Source: Fundidesulfovibrio agrisoli
GTDB taxonomy: Bacteria > Desulfobacterota > Desulfovibrionia > Desulfovibrionales > Desulfovibrionaceae
Direction of reading: 5' to 3'
DNA: 64,000 nt
NCBI RefSeq assembly: GCF_022808715.1
Contig: NZ_JAKZKX010000006.1
Span: forward strand, 1-64,000
Shown: positions 37,338-46,445 of the stretch, piece after piece
Layout: every line of letters starts with the position of its first letter
Numbering within the stretch: position 1 is the stretch's first letter
Position numbers and translations under genes: made by a program
The notes under the pieces: generated by a model
Databases searched by the model: none
Told to the model about the DNA's origin: nothing
What the model saw: the letters and a program-made list of their open reading frames with translations, nothing else

Positions 37338-38647
37338 GCCTGGCTCGCCGCGAGGGCCTGGTCGAGGTCGGCGATGATGTCCTTGGCGGACTCCAGGCCC
37401 ACGGAGATGCGCACCAGGTCCGGGCTGACGCCCGCGTCCAGCTGCTCCTGCGGGGTGAGCTGGGAGTGCGTGGTGCTGGCCGGATGTATCACCAGGGTCT
37501 TGGCGTCCAGGATGTTGGCCAGGTGCGAACAGAGCTTCACCGAATCGATGAACTTCGCGCCGGCCGCCAGCCCGCCCTTGACCCCGAAGCCGAACACCGC
37601 GCCGGGCCCCAGGGGGAAGTAGCGCGCGGCGCGCTCGTGGTCCTTGTGGCCGGGCAGGCCCGCGTAGTTCACGAAGCTCACCGCGGGGTGGGCGCTTAAG
37701 AACCTGGCCACGGCCAGGGCGTTCTCGCAGTGGGCCCGGGCGCGCAGGGGCAGGGTCTCCACCCCTTGCAGGATCAGGAAGGCGTTGAGCGGCGCGAGGC
37801 AGGCCCCGGTGTCGCGCAGCATGCCGCAGCGCGCCTTGAGGGTGAAGGCCATGCACTTGAGCGCGCCCTCCTCCAGCCCGCAGAAGCTCTTGAAGAAGTT
37901 CACGCCGTGGTAGGTGGGGTCCGGCTCGGTGATCTCGGGGAATTTTCCGCCCTGGGCCCAGTCGAAGCCGCCCTTCTCCACGATGGCCCCGCCGATGGAG
38001 TTGCCGTGGCCGCCGATGATCTTGGTCAGGGAATAGACGCAGATGTCGGCCCCGAAGTCGAAGGGGTTGAAAATGGGCGGCGGGGCCACGGTGTTGTCCA
38101 CCACCAGGGGCAGGCCGTGCTCGTGGGCCACGGCGGCCAGGGCCTCCATGTCGTCCACGTTGCAGCGCGGGTTGCCGATGGATTCGGTGTAGACCAGCCG
38201 GGTGTTGGAATCGATGGCCCGGGCCACGGCGGCCGGGTCGGAGGTGTCCACGAAGCGGGCCTCGATGCCGAACCGCTTCAGGGTGTGGGCGAAGAGCGTC
38301 ACCGTGCCGCCGTAGAGGTTGGAGCCGGTGACGAAGTTCTGCCCCGCCTGGGTGATGGTGGTCACGGCGGCGAAGATGGCGGCCATGCCCGAGGCGAAGC
38401 ACAGCCCGGCCGATCCGCCGTGCATGGCGGCCAGCCGGTTCTCCAGCACCTCGTTGGTGGGGTTCATGATCCTTGAATATATGTAGCCGGGCTCCTTGAG
38501 GCCGAAGAGGTTGGCCGCATGCTCGGTGTCGCGGAAGGTGTAGGACGTGGTCTGGTAGATGGGCACCGCCCTGGAGCGCGTCTGGCAGTCGGGGGACTGC
38601 CCGGCGTGCAGGGCCAGGGTTTCGATGCCGGGTTTGTCTGTGCTCAT
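37334..38647 (-). CDS. metY: O-acetylhomoserine aminocarboxypropyltransferase / sulfhydrylase
   Basis: 437-aa PLP enzyme of the Cys/Met-metabolism family that makes homocysteine (or Cys) from O-acetyl-homoserine (or -serine) and sulfide. Motifs: ETLALHAGQSPD, PIYQTTSYTFRDTEHAANLF, GYIYSRIMNPTNEVLE, DNTVAPPPIFNPFDFGADI and the Schiff-base Lys in YSLTKIIGGHGNSIGG. ATG 38647 with AAGGAG upstream defines the start. A direct sulfhydrylation route fits a sulfide-rich organism. It is followed by rsmA with a 4-bp overlap. Confidence 0.94.
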   Translation of the reverse strand: MSTDKPGIETLALHAGQSPDCQTRSRAVPIYQTTSYTFRDTEHAANLFGLKEPGYIYSRIMNPTNEVLENRLAAMHGGSAGLCFASGMAAIFAAVTTITQAGQNFVTGSNLYGGTVTLFAHTLKRFGIEARFVDTSDPAAVARAIDSNTRLVYTESIGNPRCNVDDMEALAAVAHEHGLPLVVDNTVAPPPIFNPFDFGADICVYSLTKIIGGHGNSIGGAIVEKGGFDWAQGGKFPEITEPDPTYHGVNFFKSFCGLEEGALKCMAFTLKARCGMLRDTGACLAPLNAFLILQGVETLPLRARAHCENALAVARFLSAHPAVSFVNYAGLPGHKDHERAARYFPLGPGAVFGFGVKGGLAAGAKFIDSVKLCSHLANILDAKTLVIHPASTTHSQLTPQEQLDAGVSPDLVRISVGLESAKDIIADLDQALAASQA

Positions 38648-38803
38648 GGCTTTTCTCCTTGGAGATGCTGCCCCAGCGTCTACCCGCGCCCAGGGCAAAA
38701 GAAAAGAGGGTTGAGCAAAGGGCTGGTAAAAGGGTATCTGCCAACCATAGCCATGAACATCCTCAATAAAATAATCTCCGCCCTGACGGACAGGAAGCAC
38801 CCC

Positions 38804-40420
38804 ATGCCCGAAGAACATCAAGAACACACCTGGTACCTGCCGGAAAAGAGCCGGGAGCAGCTCGGCACCATCTTCCGCGAGATGCAGGAGCCTGTGAACC
38901 TGCACGTCTTCACCCAGAAAGGCGTGAGCGACCTCTACAACGAGTTCCTGCTGCGTTTTCTGGACGACGTGGTCCACCTCTCGGACAAGATCACCCTGCA
39001 CCGCCACGCTCTAGGCGACGAGGCGGCCCAGGCCCATGGCGTCACCTACTCCCCCACCCTGCTGGTGGAGCCCGAGCGGTACCGCCTGCGCTTCGTGGGC
39101 GCGCCCATCGGGGAGGAAGGCCGCAGTTTCCTGGAGGCGGTGCTCCTGGCCTCCAGGCGCAGTTCCGGCCTCACGGACGAATCCAAGGCCAGGCTGGCAA
39201 AGCTGGAGGAGCCCCGCAGCGCCAAGGTGTTCGTCACCCCCACCTGCCCCTATTGCCCGGGCCAGGTGGTCAACGCCATGCGCTGCGCCGTGGAGCGCCC
39301 GGACCTGATTGAAGCCTGGTGCGTCGAGACCAGCCAGATCACGGAGCTGGGCCTGCGCTACAACGTGGGCAGCGTGCCCCAGACCGTGTTCAACGAGAAG
39401 CTTTCGGTGCTGGGCATGGAGCCCGAGGCCCGCTTCGTGGAGGAGCTGATAACGCTCCAGGCTTCGGAGCAGGCCGTCACCTCACACGTCCACGCTCCGG
39501 GCGAGACGCTGCGCGTGGACTGCCTGATCCTGGGGGCCGGCCCGGCCGGACTCACGGCGGGCATCTACGCCGGGAGGGCCGGGCTTTCCACCCTGATCCT
39601 GGAACGCGGCATGCTCGGCGGGCAGGTGTCGCTGACGCCCGTGGTGGAGAACTACCCAGGCTACGTCAACGTGGCTGGGCTGGCGCTCATCGAGATCATG
39701 GCCGCCCAGGCCAGGCAGTACTGCGAGATCATCCAGGAGGAGCCCCAGGAGCTCACCGCCACGCCCGAAGGTTTCAGCGCGCGGACCTCCACGCTCAAGA
39801 TCGAGGCCAAAACCCTGCTCCTGGCCACCGGGGCCACCTGGAAGAAGCTGGGCGTTCCCGGCGAGGAGGAGTTCTTCGGCCACGGTGTGAGCTACTGCGC
39901 CACCTGCGACGGCTACCTCTACAAAGGGCGCAAGGTGCTGGTGGTGGGCGGGGGCAACACGGCCCTCACGGACGCGCTCTACCTCAAGAACCTCGCCGTG
40001 GACGTGGCCATCGTGCACCGCCGCGACACCTTCCGGGCCGAGAAGCACCTCGTGGATTCCGTGACCCGCGAGGGCGTGCCCGTGCACTTCGGCTGCACTG
40101 TGGAGAGGGTCCTGGGGGATTCCAAGGTGACCGGGGCCAGGCTGCGCTGCGCCGGGTCGGATGCAACCAAGGACATGGAGGCCGACGGCGTGTTCGTGGC
40201 CATCGGGGAGACGCCCAACACGGACGTGGCCGTGATGCTGGGCTGCGAACTGACCGAGGGGGGCGACATCAAGGTGGACGGGCAGATGCGCACCAGCGTG
40301 CCCAAGGTTTACGCCGCGGGCGACGTGACGGGCGGCGTGCGCCAGATCGTCACCGCCGTGGGCCAGGGCGGCACGGCGGCCCTGACCATCTTCGACGACC
40401 TGACCAGGGCGCGCGGCTGA
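38804..40420 (+). CDS. Thioredoxin-reductase-like flavoprotein fused to thioredoxin/glutaredoxin domains (AhpF-like)
   Basis: About 538 aa. Residues 1-220 hold two thioredoxin-fold units, the second with CPYC in VFVTPTCPYCPGQV. The rest is a TrxR module with FAD fold LILGAGPAGLTAGIYAGRAG, GGQVSLTPVVENYPGY, redox pair CATC in VSYCATCDGYLY, NADPH fold VLVVGGGNTALTDALYLK and YAAGDVTGGVRQI. The layout matches AhpF-like reductases, which carry electrons from NAD(P)H through an internal CxxC to a peroxiredoxin; none is adjacent. ATG 38804 has AGGAAG upstream; ATG 38753 would add 17 residues. Confidence 0.9.
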   Translation: MPEEHQEHTWYLPEKSREQLGTIFREMQEPVNLHVFTQKGVSDLYNEFLLRFLDDVVHLSDKITLHRHALGDEAAQAHGVTYSPTLLVEPERYRLRFVGAPIGEEGRSFLEAVLLASRRSSGLTDESKARLAKLEEPRSAKVFVTPTCPYCPGQVVNAMRCAVERPDLIEAWCVETSQITELGLRYNVGSVPQTVFNEKLSVLGMEPEARFVEELITLQASEQAVTSHVHAPGETLRVDCLILGAGPAGLTAGIYAGRAGLSTLILERGMLGGQVSLTPVVENYPGYVNVAGLALIEIMAAQARQYCEIIQEEPQELTATPEGFSARTSTLKIEAKTLLLATGATWKKLGVPGEEEFFGHGVSYCATCDGYLYKGRKVLVVGGGNTALTDALYLKNLAVDVAIVHRRDTFRAEKHLVDSVTREGVPVHFGCTVERVLGDSKVTGARLRCAGSDATKDMEADGVFVAIGETPNTDVAVMLGCELTEGGDIKVDGQMRTSVPKVYAAGDVTGGVRQIVTAVGQGGTAALTIFDDLTRARG

Positions 40421-40448
40421 GGCGGAGGGTATTTTCGCCCGGGAGGGC

Positions 40449-40553
40449 CTATTCCCTGGCGCGCACCATGTCCCCGACGAGGATCATGGCCAGCAGCCCC
40501 CAGCACAGGCCCACCGCGAGGGCGGCGCAAATGCGTTGCGTCATGGTTTCCAT
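40449..40553 (-). CDS. Possible 34-aa single-TM small protein
   Basis: The minus strand has an ORF of 34 codons beginning METMTQRICAALAVGLCWGL and ending LVGDMVRARE. A hydrophobic span with GLCWGLLAMILVG would cross the membrane once. GGGAG lies upstream at a long spacing. It is downstream of the secreted 111-aa gene on the same strand, beyond a hairpin. There is no homologue I can recall, so this is only a candidate. Confidence 0.35.
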   Translation of the reverse strand: METMTQRICAALAVGLCWGLLAMILVGDMVRARE

Positions 40554-40581
40554 GGGCGGCGTTTCTCCCTGACGACACGAA

Positions 40582-40612
40582 CCCGCGCCCGGGGGGAGCC
40601 TCCGGGCGCGGG
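40582..40612 (+). terminator. Strong GC hairpin between convergent units
   Basis: CCCGCGCCCGG and CCGGGCGCGGG pair perfectly around a nine-base loop, followed on the plus strand by CGTTTCGTTTTG. It probably ends the thioredoxin-reductase transcript. On the minus strand the following bases lack a T run. Confidence 0.7.
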
Positions 40613-40628
40613 CGTTTCGTTTTGCCGG

Positions 40629-40964
40629 TTACTGGGTGACCGTGGTCTGCTTCCGCCAGGATTTTGTCTGGCCGCCAGGACCGGTCACGGATTTGTCCTT
40701 GGTCCAGGTTTTGGTGGAGCTATCCCAACTGCCCGAGGAGTCCTTCTCCACACTCTTGCCGTTTGGGCCGGTGGTGGTCGCGGAGCGGGTGTAGCCGTCG
40801 GCCGTCTTGGAGCCGGTCACCCGTTTGGTGACGGCCTTGCCGCCGGAGCCGGTGACGGTGGTGTTGCGCTCGTAGGCCTGCGAGGCCCCCGCGCCCCCCA
40901 GAATCAGGGCGGCGGCCACGGCCAGGGCCGACAAGGCGGCGAATGCACGGTGCGATACGTTCAT
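40629..40964 (-). CDS. Secreted Thr/Ser/Gly/Lys-rich repeat protein
   Basis: 111 aa with a clear signal peptide (AFAALSALAVAAALILGGAG, cleavage near SQA-YE). The mature 80 residues repeat a short pattern: TTVTGSGGKAV, ATTTGPNGKSV and KSVTGPGGQTKS, with Lys, Ser and Trp around them and no Cys. It looks like a small cell-surface or periplasmic beta-rich or disordered protein. Family unknown to me. It sits alone between the thioredoxin-reductase-like gene and the sigma54 regulator. Confidence 0.75.
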   Translation of the reverse strand: MNVSHRAFAALSALAVAAALILGGAGASQAYERNTTVTGSGGKAVTKRVTGSKTADGYTRSATTTGPNGKSVEKDSSGSWDSSTKTWTKDKSVTGPGGQTKSWRKQTTVTQ

Positions 40965-41133
40965 GGATGTCTCCCGTCTGGTTGCTGTTGTTTCGTGCGG
41001 CCGGAACCCCGAGTCGCCCGGCCGCGATGAAACACAGTCCGGAACGCCATCATTCCGGTTACACCATTTCGGAGCCTTGATTCAACGGATTTAAACGCGA
41101 AACGAATTGTCGCGGGAATCGGGGGGGGAACGG

Positions 41134-42738
41134 TCAGGACTTGGCGATGCCGAGCTTCTTGAGCCTGGAATCGAAGGTGGAGCGGTTGAGCCCGGCGCGC
41201 TTGGCCGCCCTGGAGACGTTCCAGTGCGTAGCCTTAAGCAGTTCCAGGGCGTAGGCGCGCTCCAGCTCTTCCCAGGTGCGCCCGGCCAGGGGCGCGGCTG
41301 ATTCGCCCGGGGTGGGCTCCAGCCCGGAGGGTCCGCCTGTCTGGCAACCTTCCGGGCAAACTGCCCCGCCGCCAGACGGACCTCCAATCGGACCGGCAAT
41401 CGGCCCGGCAATCGGCCCGGCAACCGGCCCGTCAACCGGATGGAACTGGGCGGGCAGGTCCGCAAGGGCGATCACCGGCCCCTCGGCCACGGTGAGCAGG
41501 TACTTCACCAGATTCTCCATCTCCCGGATGTTGCCCCTCCAGGGCCAGGCCGAAAGCGCCGCCAGGGCTTCGGGCGCGACTCGACGCCCCCCCAGCCCCA
41601 GGCGCAGGCTGTCGCGCTTGAGGAAGTACTCCAGCAGCGAGGGCACGTCCTCGGGGCGCTCGCGCAGGGGCGGCAGGTGCAAGGGAAGGACGTTCAGGCG
41701 GTAGTAGAGGTCTTCCCGGAAGTCCCCGGCGGCCATGGCGGCGGCCAGGTCGCGGTTGGTGGCCGAGACGATGCGCACGTCCACCGTGCGGGCCGTGGCC
41801 GCGCCCAGGGGCTTGACCTCTCCGCTCTGAAGCACCCGCAGGATCTTGGCCTGCAAGGGGGCGGGCATGTCGCCGATCTCGTCCAGGAACACGGTGCCGC
41901 CGTCGGCCGCCTCGAACAGCCCCGCCCGGTCGCGGTCCGCCCCGGTGAACGCGCCCTTGCGGCAGCCGAACAGCTCGCTCTCCAGCAGGCCGTCCGGCAG
42001 GCAGGAGCAGTTCTGCACCAGGAAGGGCCTGGCGCGCCGCTCGCTGGCCTGGTGGATGGCCTGGGCGAAGAGCTCCTTGCCTGTGCCGGATTCGCCGGTG
42101 ATGAGCACGGGAAAGTCCGTCCTGGCGTAGGCGGCGGTCTTGGCCAGGGCCTCGCGCACCGCCGGGGAGCTCCCCACTATGGGCGGCTGAGACCGGTACC
42201 TGTCCAGCGCCTGCTTGAGCCCGTGGCACTCCCTGCTCTTGGACTCGAAGGCCAGGGCCTGGCCCAGGGCCACCGAGCCCACCGCCACCAGGGAGGAGAG
42301 CAGTTCCAGGTAATCCTCGTCCAGGTTGAGCCTGGCCCCGCGCTCGGAAGTGTCGATGAGCTCCACCGCGCCGTAGACCTCCCCGCTGGAGAGGATCAGC
42401 GGGAAGCACAGGATCAGGCTGCTCTTCACGGCCAGCCCTTGCTCCATCTCGGCGTAGTGGCGCGGGTCGGCCCCGGGGCGGGAGGTGGTCATGCGCGCGT
42501 TGGCGATGACCCAGCCCACGATGCTGGGCCTGTCCGCCGGGATGGCCACGCCCAGCACGGCCTCGCTCTGGTCCCCGGCGGCCTCGATGCAGACGATCTG
42601 CTCCCCGCGCCGCACCCAGAGCGAGCCGCGCTCCACGCGCTGCGTGGCCAGCAGCCCTTCCAGGAAGCGCTTCTGCAGCGCCTCGGGGTCCATCTCCTGG
42701 AAGATGGCGCGCGTGAATGAGAGCATCTTGTCGATCAT
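41134..42738 (-). CDS. Sigma54-dependent transcriptional activator with GAF sensor domain
   Basis: 534 aa. N-terminal GAF domain (about 15-170), then the AAA+ sigma54-interaction core with Walker A GESGTGKE, GAFTGA (in RKGAFTGADRDRAG), Walker B VFLDEIGDM and sensor RLNVLPLHLPPLRERPEDV. The C-terminal Fis-type HTH is NVSRAAKRAGLNRSTFDSRL. Between core and HTH is a 60-residue Gly/Pro linker with tandem GPIA repeats. Full GAFTGA means it can activate sigma54-RNAP. It starts 13 bp after the DUF6125-like gene; its targets are not evident. Confidence 0.94.
   Translation of the reverse strand: MIDKMLSFTRAIFQEMDPEALQKRFLEGLLATQRVERGSLWVRRGEQIVCIEAAGDQSEAVLGVAIPADRPSIVGWVIANARMTTSRPGADPRHYAEMEQGLAVKSSLILCFPLILSSGEVYGAVELIDTSERGARLNLDEDYLELLSSLVAVGSVALGQALAFESKSRECHGLKQALDRYRSQPPIVGSSPAVREALAKTAAYARTDFPVLITGESGTGKELFAQAIHQASERRARPFLVQNCSCLPDGLLESELFGCRKGAFTGADRDRAGLFEAADGGTVFLDEIGDMPAPLQAKILRVLQSGEVKPLGAATARTVDVRIVSATNRDLAAAMAAGDFREDLYYRLNVLPLHLPPLRERPEDVPSLLEYFLKRDSLRLGLGGRRVAPEALAALSAWPWRGNIREMENLVKYLLTVAEGPVIALADLPAQFHPVDGPVAGPIAGPIAGPIGGPSGGGAVCPEGCQTGGPSGLEPTPGESAAPLAGRTWEELERAYALELLKATHWNVSRAAKRAGLNRSTFDSRLKKLGIAKS
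41386..41440. repeat. 12-bp tandem repeat inside the sigma54 regulator
   Basis: About four and a half copies of a 12-bp unit (AATCGGCCCGGC and close variants) encode the GPIA-type linker repeats of the regulator. Twelve is divisible by three, so copy-number change would alter linker length without breaking the frame. Confidence 0.85.
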
Positions 42739-42751
42739 GGTCGCTCCGGGA

Positions 42752-43543
42752 TCAATCCAGGCTGAAACGCCAGGAGCAGTACTCGCCCTCGGGCAACGGG
42801 TCCGGCGGGCAGGCCAGGCAGCGGGTTCTGATGCGCGGGTCCACGGCCCGGGCGAAGCCCTCGTATTCCGTGACGCCCGCCGAGCGGCAGGGGTAGTCCG
42901 GCAGGTGCTTGCGCCGCCTGGCGGCCTGGACGCGGCAGCTGGTCACGCGCAGGACCAGCGCGCCCGGCTCCCGCTCCATCAGCACCGAGTTCACGCGGGA
43001 GTTGAAGCGCTGGCGCAGGCAGGCCTCCAGAGCGTCCAGGGGGTCGGCTCCCGGCGGGATGCCCAGCAGCGACTTGATGCGCACCGCCTCCAGGGGGGCG
43101 AAGCGGGCCCAGCAGGTGTCGTTGACCCGCTTGGCCCCGTCCATGCCGGCGAGGCCCTCAACGGCCTGGAACCAGACGCCGTCCATGCCCAGCCAGAACT
43201 TGGAGAGGCTCTCCTCCATCTGGTGGAGGCTCTCGGGGGCCCAGCCCTCGAAGGGGTTGGCCCCGCCGCCGAGCCTGCTCAAAGCCAGCCCCACGGCGGC
43301 GTCCCCGGCGGCGCGTTCCGCCTGGAGCGCGCCCTCCAGCCCGAACTGGTGCACGGCCTCGGCGAACCAGAGCCCGTAGTGGGCGGCGATGAGGCGGATG
43401 GATTCGAGGATTCGGGCCGGGGCCCCGGGCGCGGCGTCGACCGGAGGCGCTGCTTCTAGCTGATGCAAACTCGCGGACGGGGACTCAGTCCGCTGCTCCG
43501 CTGCTTCGGGAGCGGCATGGGCGGAAGGCGCTTCATCAAACAT
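42752..43543 (-). CDS. DUF6125-like Cys-containing protein
   Basis: 263 aa. The first 40 residues are Ala/Pro/Glu-rich and probably disordered. The conserved body has RLIAAHYGLWFAEAVHQFG, NDTCWARFAPLEAVRIK and a C-terminal Cys-rich part: VTSCRVQAARRRKHL, YPCRSAG, RTRCLACPPD and YCSWRF, suggesting a bound metal. I relate it to DUF6125 from memory of Desulfovibrio annotations. GAGGTAG precedes the ATG. It forms a unit with the downstream sigma54 activator. The 239 bp upstream (43544-43782) contain no gene I can support. Confidence 0.7.
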   Translation of the reverse strand: MFDEAPSAHAAPEAAEQRTESPSASLHQLEAAPPVDAAPGAPARILESIRLIAAHYGLWFAEAVHQFGLEGALQAERAAGDAAVGLALSRLGGGANPFEGWAPESLHQMEESLSKFWLGMDGVWFQAVEGLAGMDGAKRVNDTCWARFAPLEAVRIKSLLGIPPGADPLDALEACLRQRFNSRVNSVLMEREPGALVLRVTSCRVQAARRRKHLPDYPCRSAGVTEYEGFARAVDPRIRTRCLACPPDPLPEGEYCSWRFSLD

Positions 43544-43782
43544 CTGCTACCTCGCGGACGTGGACGCAGTCCGCTGCCCCGAAGACCGCCCCGCAGGGAA
43601 CGCCAGGAGCAGGAACACGCTCTGTTACGGCCCGGTGGAGGGCACCGGCCTCCACCACTCGACAAACCAACCCCGCAATTCCAAGGAGCCCCTTCCAGGA
43701 CCGCCCAGGCGAACAGCTGCCGCCGCCGACGCGGCGCATGCCGGGCGGGCGCGGACACCGGGCAAGGTCCGGGCGGACTGCG

Positions 43783-45516
43783 CTAGCGCGCCATTTCCCT
43801 CGGCCGCGACCCGGCGGAGGCCTCGGCCCCTTCCCAATCCTTCAGGCGCAGCTCCACGCTGCAGAGCCCGTTGTAGGTGTCCAGCCGGGGGGTGAAGGCC
43901 AGGCGCACCTGCTTGCCCTGCACCTCCGGCCCGATCTCCTCCGCCATGCGCCAGGCCTTGGCCCGAAGCGTCACCCCGGCCCCCGGGTCGCGGACCTCCA
44001 GCAGCACATGGTTGGCCCCGAACACGCGCCGGTTGCGCACGTCCACCGGGGGGGAGCAGAACACCGGCTCAGGGTTGCCGCAGCCGAAGGGGCCGAGCAG
44101 GTCCAGCTCCTTGAGCAGGGCCTGGTGCACCTCGGAAAAAGGCATCTCGCCGTCCAGACGCAGGGTGGGCGTGGGCATCACCGGCCCCAGCTGCTTGAGC
44201 ACGGCGGCCCGGAAGGTCTCGCGCAGGGCGTCCAGGTTTTCGGGAGCCAGGCTCATGCCCGCGGCCTGCCGGTGCCCGCCGAAGCCCAGCAGCAGGTGAC
44301 TGCACTCCGAAAGGGCCTCGTAGAGATCCACCTCCGGGATGGAGCGGCCCGAGCCTTTGAGCTTGCCCTGGTCCTCCGTGATGACGAGCGCGGGGCGGTA
44401 GTGGTTCTCCACCACGCGGGAGGCCACGATGCCGATGACGCCCTGGTGCCACTGCGGCGAGTAGAGCACCATGGCCGGCTCGCCGGCCTGGGCCTGGGCC
44501 TGCTCCATGGCCTGGGCTGATATCTCGGTCTCCTCCTGGCGGCGCTGGGTGTTGATGGCGTCCAGCGAGGCGGCCAGGGGCCTGGCGGTTTCGATGTCGG
44601 GGGCCAGAAGCAGGGCCAGGGCCTCGTCGGCCTTGCCCAGCCTGCCCGCCGCGTTGATGCGCGGGGCCAGCCCGAAGGTGACCTGGGTGGCCTCCAGCGG
44701 GGCCTTGGCGTAGTAGCCCGCCGCCTCCTTGAGGGCGAAGAAGCCGGGCCGGGCGGCCTCGCGCAGCAGCAGCAGGCCGTTCTTCACCAGAATGCGGTTC
44801 TGCCCGGTGAGGCTGACCACGTCGGCCAGGGTGCCCGTGGCCACCAGGTCCAGGAACTGGCGCATGTCCAGGGCCTCGCCCGGCAGCAGGCGGTTGAGCG
44901 CGCAGGCCAGGAAGAAGGCCACGCCCACCCCGGCCAGGTCGGAGCCGGGGCAGTCGCCCAGCTTGGGGTTGGCCACGGCGCGGGCCTCGGGAAGCTCGGG
45001 GCCGGGCAGGTGGTGGTCGGTGACGATGAGGTCCAGCCCCAGCTCGCGGGCGCGTCGGGCCTCCTCCACGGCGCTGATGCCGCAGTCCACGGTGAGCACC
45101 ATGCCCACCCCGGAGGCGGCCAGCTTTTCCAGGCCCGCGCAGGAGAGGCCGTAGCCCTCCTCCAGGCGCACGGGAATGTAGTGCCCGGCAGTGACGCCGC
45201 GCCTGCGCAGGAAATCCACCATGAGGGCCGTGGAGGTGACGCCGTCCACGTCGTAGTCGCCCCAGACGGCCAGCTTCTTACCCCGGGACAGGCCTTCGGC
45301 CAGGGCTGCGGCGGCGTCGCTGAGCCCCGGGATGGCGGAAGGCGGCATGAGGTGGCGCAGGCCGGGGCAGAGGAAGACGTCCATGGCCTCCTTGCTGCGC
45401 TGCCCGCGATGCCAGAGCAGCTCCGCGATGCGGGGGGATATGCTGAGCGCCGAGGCCCACTCCGCAAGCATGGGCGGCGCGGGTTCGCTCGCGCGCGGTC
45501 GCCAGATTTTACGCAC
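43783..45516 (-). CDS. recJ: Single-stranded-DNA-specific exonuclease RecJ
   Basis: 577-aa DHH-family 5'-3' exonuclease for recombination and mismatch repair. DHH motif I is VWGDYDVDGVTSTALMVDFL, motif II LTVDCGISAVEEA and motif III VTDHHLPGPELPEA. DHHA1 follows with GFGGHRQAAGMSL, and the C-terminal OB fold matches RecJ. Length is typical. The gene is not overlapped by its neighbours; HDOD lies 52 bp upstream. Confidence 0.96.
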   Translation of the reverse strand: MRKIWRPRASEPAPPMLAEWASALSISPRIAELLWHRGQRSKEAMDVFLCPGLRHLMPPSAIPGLSDAAAALAEGLSRGKKLAVWGDYDVDGVTSTALMVDFLRRRGVTAGHYIPVRLEEGYGLSCAGLEKLAASGVGMVLTVDCGISAVEEARRARELGLDLIVTDHHLPGPELPEARAVANPKLGDCPGSDLAGVGVAFFLACALNRLLPGEALDMRQFLDLVATGTLADVVSLTGQNRILVKNGLLLLREAARPGFFALKEAAGYYAKAPLEATQVTFGLAPRINAAGRLGKADEALALLLAPDIETARPLAASLDAINTQRRQEETEISAQAMEQAQAQAGEPAMVLYSPQWHQGVIGIVASRVVENHYRPALVITEDQGKLKGSGRSIPEVDLYEALSECSHLLLGFGGHRQAAGMSLAPENLDALRETFRAAVLKQLGPVMPTPTLRLDGEMPFSEVHQALLKELDLLGPFGCGNPEPVFCSPPVDVRNRRVFGANHVLLEVRDPGAGVTLRAKAWRMAEEIGPEVQGKQVRLAFTPRLDTYNGLCSVELRLKDWEGAEASAGSRPREMAR

Positions 45517-45568
45517 CGTGACTCCTAGAAACGGCTTTGGAACGCTCGGGGCCTGAGGGCTCGCAGTG

Positions 45569-46432
45569 TTAGGCGGCCAGCCCGGCCGCGAAGACGCCGG
45601 GGTCGTGCTTCACGAGCAGGGCCTTGGCCCTCTCCAGCAGGTCCGCGTCGCTCAGGTTGAATTTGCAAAGCACCTCGCGCCAGGGGCAGGTGACAAGGCT
45701 CCCCGTTTCGGCGGCGGCGTGGGCCATGGCGTCCGCCACGCACAGCACCAGCGCGTCGCGCCGGTGCAAGGGGGAATGCATGGGCGCGTGGTGCCAGTTG
45801 ACCGGCTCGGTAAGGTCGGCCGGGAGGTTCCAGGCGCCCATGACCATGGAGCCCACCACCCCGTGCTCGATGCCCCAGTACTCGTCCTCGGCCTCCGAGT
45901 AGGAGATGGAGCCGCCCTCGGCCAGGGCGGAGATGGCGCGCCAGTCCTCGGGGCGGTGCAGGGCCGTGAGCAGCTTGCCCAGGTCGTGCAGGACGCCGGC
46001 GGTGAAGAGGTTGTCGGGGTCCCCCCCGCCCATGAGCGGGGCCAGCATGCGCGCCACGATGGCCACGCTCAGCTGGTGCTCCCAGTAGGGGCCGACCGGG
46101 AAGTCCCTGGGGAAATCCTTGGAGTCGGTCAGCGCCTTGACCCCCACGGCCAGCACCAGGGTGCGCACCTCCGCCAGGCCCAGCACGGCGATGGCCCTGG
46201 CCACGGTGTTCACCTCCTGTTGGAGGCCGTAGAAGGCCGAGTTGGCCACGGTGAGCACCTTGGCGGTGAGGCCCTGGTCGCGCCCGAGGGTTTCGGCGAT
46301 CTCGTCCAGCGGCGTCACGGAGGTCTGGCCCGTCTGGCTGTAGAGCGTGGTGAGCAGCGCGGGGGAATAGGGCAGGTTGTGCCGCATCCCCGGCAGGTCC
46401 AGCAGGAACCGCTGTCCGATCTCGTGGCTCAT
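45569..46432 (-). CDS. HDOD-domain signalling protein
   Basis: 287 aa, almost entirely one HDOD domain. Key segments: LLTTLYSQTGQTSVTPLDE, DQGLTAKVLTVANSAFYGL, TVARAIAVLGLAEVRTLVL, FTAGVLHDLGKLLTALH (an intact HD pair) and IEHGVVGSMVMGAWNLP. HDOD proteins are non-catalytic adaptors in chemotaxis, motility and DNA-damage pathways. It is followed by recJ and preceded 13 bp upstream by the TPR gene. Its partner is not visible. Confidence 0.9.
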   Translation of the reverse strand: MSHEIGQRFLLDLPGMRHNLPYSPALLTTLYSQTGQTSVTPLDEIAETLGRDQGLTAKVLTVANSAFYGLQQEVNTVARAIAVLGLAEVRTLVLAVGVKALTDSKDFPRDFPVGPYWEHQLSVAIVARMLAPLMGGGDPDNLFTAGVLHDLGKLLTALHRPEDWRAISALAEGGSISYSEAEDEYWGIEHGVVGSMVMGAWNLPADLTEPVNWHHAPMHSPLHRRDALVLCVADAMAHAAAETGSLVTCPWREVLCKFNLSDADLLERAKALLVKHDPGVFAAGLAA

Positions 46433-46445
46433 GCGCGCCCCCGGC

